Source: Clostridia bacterium (GTDB taxonomy: Bacteria; Bacillota; Clostridia; Oscillospirales; CAG-272). From it: a stretch of 7,892 bases of DNA. Of the stretch, positions 6,938 through 7,892 are shown piece by piece. Each line of letters opens with the position of its first letter. The stretch's first letter is position 1. A program made the translations under genes and the position numbers. The notes under the pieces were generated by a model. The model made no database searches. It was not told where the DNA came from and saw only the letters and a list, made by a program, of their open reading frames with translations. Where the stretch lies: the NCBI GenBank assembly GCA_017416885.1, contig JAFQAM010000366.1:1-7892 (forward strand), given 5' to 3'.

Positions 6938-7042
6938 TTAGTTACAGCAACAACAAAGAATGATAGCGGCGATTACGATTACCCAAACGATCTCGTTGTC
7001 AAAAAGATTACATAAGCAGTTCATATTATTACCGTATTCCAT
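6938..7042 (-). CDS. Small cysteine-rich single-pass membrane peptide, unknown function
   Basis: A 34-codon frame reads as a compact, protein-like design. It has a polar head with NCLCNLFDNEIV (8-19), a hydrophobic span WVIVIAAIIL (20-29), then four consecutive cysteines and a final Asn. It would be a membrane peptide with cysteines on both sides of the bilayer. I believe similar tiny Cys-rich, Trp-Ile-rich peptides are common as hypothetical proteins in Clostridia, but I recognise no named family. Support comes from the composition and from the intrinsic terminator 21 bases downstream on the same strand. Against it, neither ATG (7042 nor the in-frame one at 7024) has a clear ribosome binding site; the nearest, AAGGA at about 7066-7062, is some 20 bases from the first ATG. 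It is convergent with the ispH-S1 operon and divergent from the lipoprotein gene. Confidence 0.55.
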   Translation of the reverse strand: MEYGNNMNCLCNLFDNEIVWVIVIAAIILCCCCN

Positions 7043-7099
7043 AAGAAGAAATTATGAAAAAGTCCTTTTTAGATTTGAGAGAATTTGTTTTTTCCTCTC

Positions 7100-7108
7100 T
7101 GTTATAAT
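7100..7108 (+). promoter_or_regulatory. Candidate extended -10 promoter element
   Basis: TG-T-TATAAT is a perfect extended -10 motif on the plus strand. The only -35-like sequence upstream, TTGAGA at 7075-7080, is 22 bases away, too far for a classical pair, but extended -10 promoters need it less. It could drive the lipoprotein gene with an untranslated leader of about 165 bases. Confidence 0.4.
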
Positions 7109-7279
7109 AATATGTCGAATGTCAATTTAAGGTTACATAAAAAATTATCCTACTCAAATATCATAAGCTCAAATGTGACGGATTTATGAATATTAACTGA
7201 AAATAACCGTAAAATCCACACAAACTTGTGCAAATGTGCTAAACTGTAATTGACAAGAAAATGCGAAAGGAGAAAAACA
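7109..7279. other. Gene-free leader before the lipoprotein gene
   Basis: No convincing gene is visible. It holds a 12-bp palindrome CACAA-AC-TTGTG (7219-7230), which could be a small operator site, and a weak TGC-TAAACT (7237-7245) -10-like sequence without a -35. The TTGACA at 7250-7255 is only about 25 bases before the ATG and is unlikely to serve as a -35 for this gene. Confidence 0.3.
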
Positions 7280-7892
7280 ATGAAACGCATAATATCTTTA
7301 CTTTTAGTGCTTGCCACATTTTGCGCCTTGCTAATCTCCTGTAATAACGAAGCAAGCAAAAGCACAAGCACTGACACAATTCAAAACACAGACACCAATA
7401 CCGACACAAATTCAGACACCAATACAGACACAAATAATAAAGATGAGCCATTGCACACGGATGATATTATAGATATTATCAATCCCGATAAAGAAGCAGA
7501 TCCTGAAAAGAAATATTATTTTCAAAGACCTTATAAAAGCTTTTCAATGAGGTGGACAGACGAAGCGCGATTATGGGAATGGGATGAATTATCAACATTC
7601 GAAAAATATTCAATGATTAAAATTGGCGAAACAAAATATTTTTCTCAAGAGCGATTTATAAAAAAGGAATTGCTTGGCGATTATCTTGGTGAATACACCG
7701 CATTTGGCTATGAGCACGAATACTCATCGGATATCTTTGAAAATGAAACAAGCATAGAGCACACCGAGGCATTTAAGGTATATGAAATTAAGGATATATC
7801 AAAAAGCACTTGCGTAGCGGTTGAAATTAATAATAAGTATTATGTATATATGATAAGCGTAAGCGGTACACCAAAGCCAAAAACGCTTGGTG
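7280..7892 (+). CDS. Putative lipoprotein, unknown function (3' end outside window)
   Basis: The frame is open from ATG 7280 to the window edge (204 complete codons, no stop). AAAGGAG (7266-7272) lies 7 bases before the start. The N-terminus is a type II signal peptide: MKR, a hydrophobic stretch from residue 4 to 19, and the lipobox LISC with Cys21 as the expected lipidated residue. It should be anchored on the outer face of the membrane. Residues 25-55 form a low-complexity Thr/Asp/Asn linker with an 8-residue duplication. After it comes a folded-looking region rich in Tyr, Phe, Trp and Glu, with a beta-strand pattern near the end (CVAVEINNKYYVYMISV). I do not recognise the family; a sensory or solute-binding role would be a guess. 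Confidence 0.85.
   Translation, partial: MKRIISLLLVLATFCALLISCNNEASKSTSTDTIQNTDTNTDTNSDTNTDTNNKDEPLHTDDIIDIINPDKEADPEKKYYFQRPYKSFSMRWTDEARLWEWDELSTFEKYSMIKIGETKYFSQERFIKKELLGDYLGEYTAFGYEHEYSSDIFENETSIEHTEAFKVYEIKDISKSTCVAVEINNKYYVYMISVSGTPKPKTLG
7389..7436 (+). repeat. 24-bp tandem duplication in the lipoprotein linker
   Basis: Positions 7389-7412 and 7413-7436 match at 22 of 24 bases. They encode an 8-residue Thr/Asp/Asn unit twice in the spacer between the lipidated cysteine and the folded region. It is in frame, so copy changes would only lengthen or shorten the tether. Confidence 0.85.

Noticed and set aside
6797..7015. A 72-codon plus-strand frame after the S1 gene
   Set aside because: It starts inside the operon terminator, runs through the palindromic repeat and the second hairpin, and is antisense to the better-supported small gene.
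7101..7125. Minus-strand promoter for the small peptide gene (TTGACA at 7125-7120, TATAAC at 7106-7101)
   Set aside because: The boxes match well, but the 13-base spacer is too short for a normal promoter, so I did not list it.
7150..7451. Minus-strand frames opposite the lipoprotein start
   Set aside because: They are antisense to a plus-strand gene with an excellent ribosome binding site, signal peptide and lipobox; their Leu/Cys-rich content mirrors the repeat on the other strand.
1..7892. Possible undescribed multi-gene system
   Set aside because: All large genes belong to known housekeeping or widespread families in an order typical of Clostridia; no cassette of novel genes is present.

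Overview
The window looks like the chromosome of an anaerobic Clostridia bacterium, probably of the Oscillospiraceae/Ruminococcaceae kind. The reasons are the gene order FAD oxidoreductase - cmk - plsC - ispH fused to ribosomal protein S1, the AT-leaning codon use, good AGGAG-type ribosome binding sites and several short palindromic repeats of the type scattered through such genomes. The taxonomic call is inference from remembered gene order, not from a search.

Layout. 1-214: a leader containing a large imperfect palindrome (57-170). 215-1801: an ABC-F ATPase of the YbiT/YkpA type. 1801-3045: an HI0933/YhiN-type FAD oxidoreductase, joined to the ABC-F gene by a TAATG overlap. 3046-3320: a gene-free stretch with nested inverted repeats, a seven-codon mini-ORF and a 7-bp tandem repeat. 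3321-6751: a tightly overlapping operon of cmk (CMP kinase), plsC (acyltransferase) and ispH-S1, ended by an intrinsic terminator at 6783-6810. 6752-7279: a palindromic dispersed-type repeat, a short minus-strand gene for a cysteine-rich membrane peptide with its own terminator, and a candidate plus-strand promoter. 7280-7892: a lipoprotein gene that runs off the window.

How the genes fit together. The central block is housekeeping: nucleotide supply (CMP/dCMP phosphorylation), phosphatidic acid synthesis, isoprenoid precursor synthesis and translation (S1, and an ABC-F protein that probably works on the ribosome). I see no phage genes, transposase, CRISPR array, tRNA, rRNA or defence system.

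The points most worth a second look are these. (i) A strong in-frame Shine-Dalgarno/ATG sits exactly at the IspH-S1 junction, and codon usage changes abruptly there, suggesting a separately translated S1. (ii) The ABC-F protein has degenerate motifs that all fall in one of its two predicted ATP sites. (iii) A 34-codon minus-strand gene at 6938-7042 is easily missed by size cut-offs. I did not find a convincing undescribed multi-gene system.
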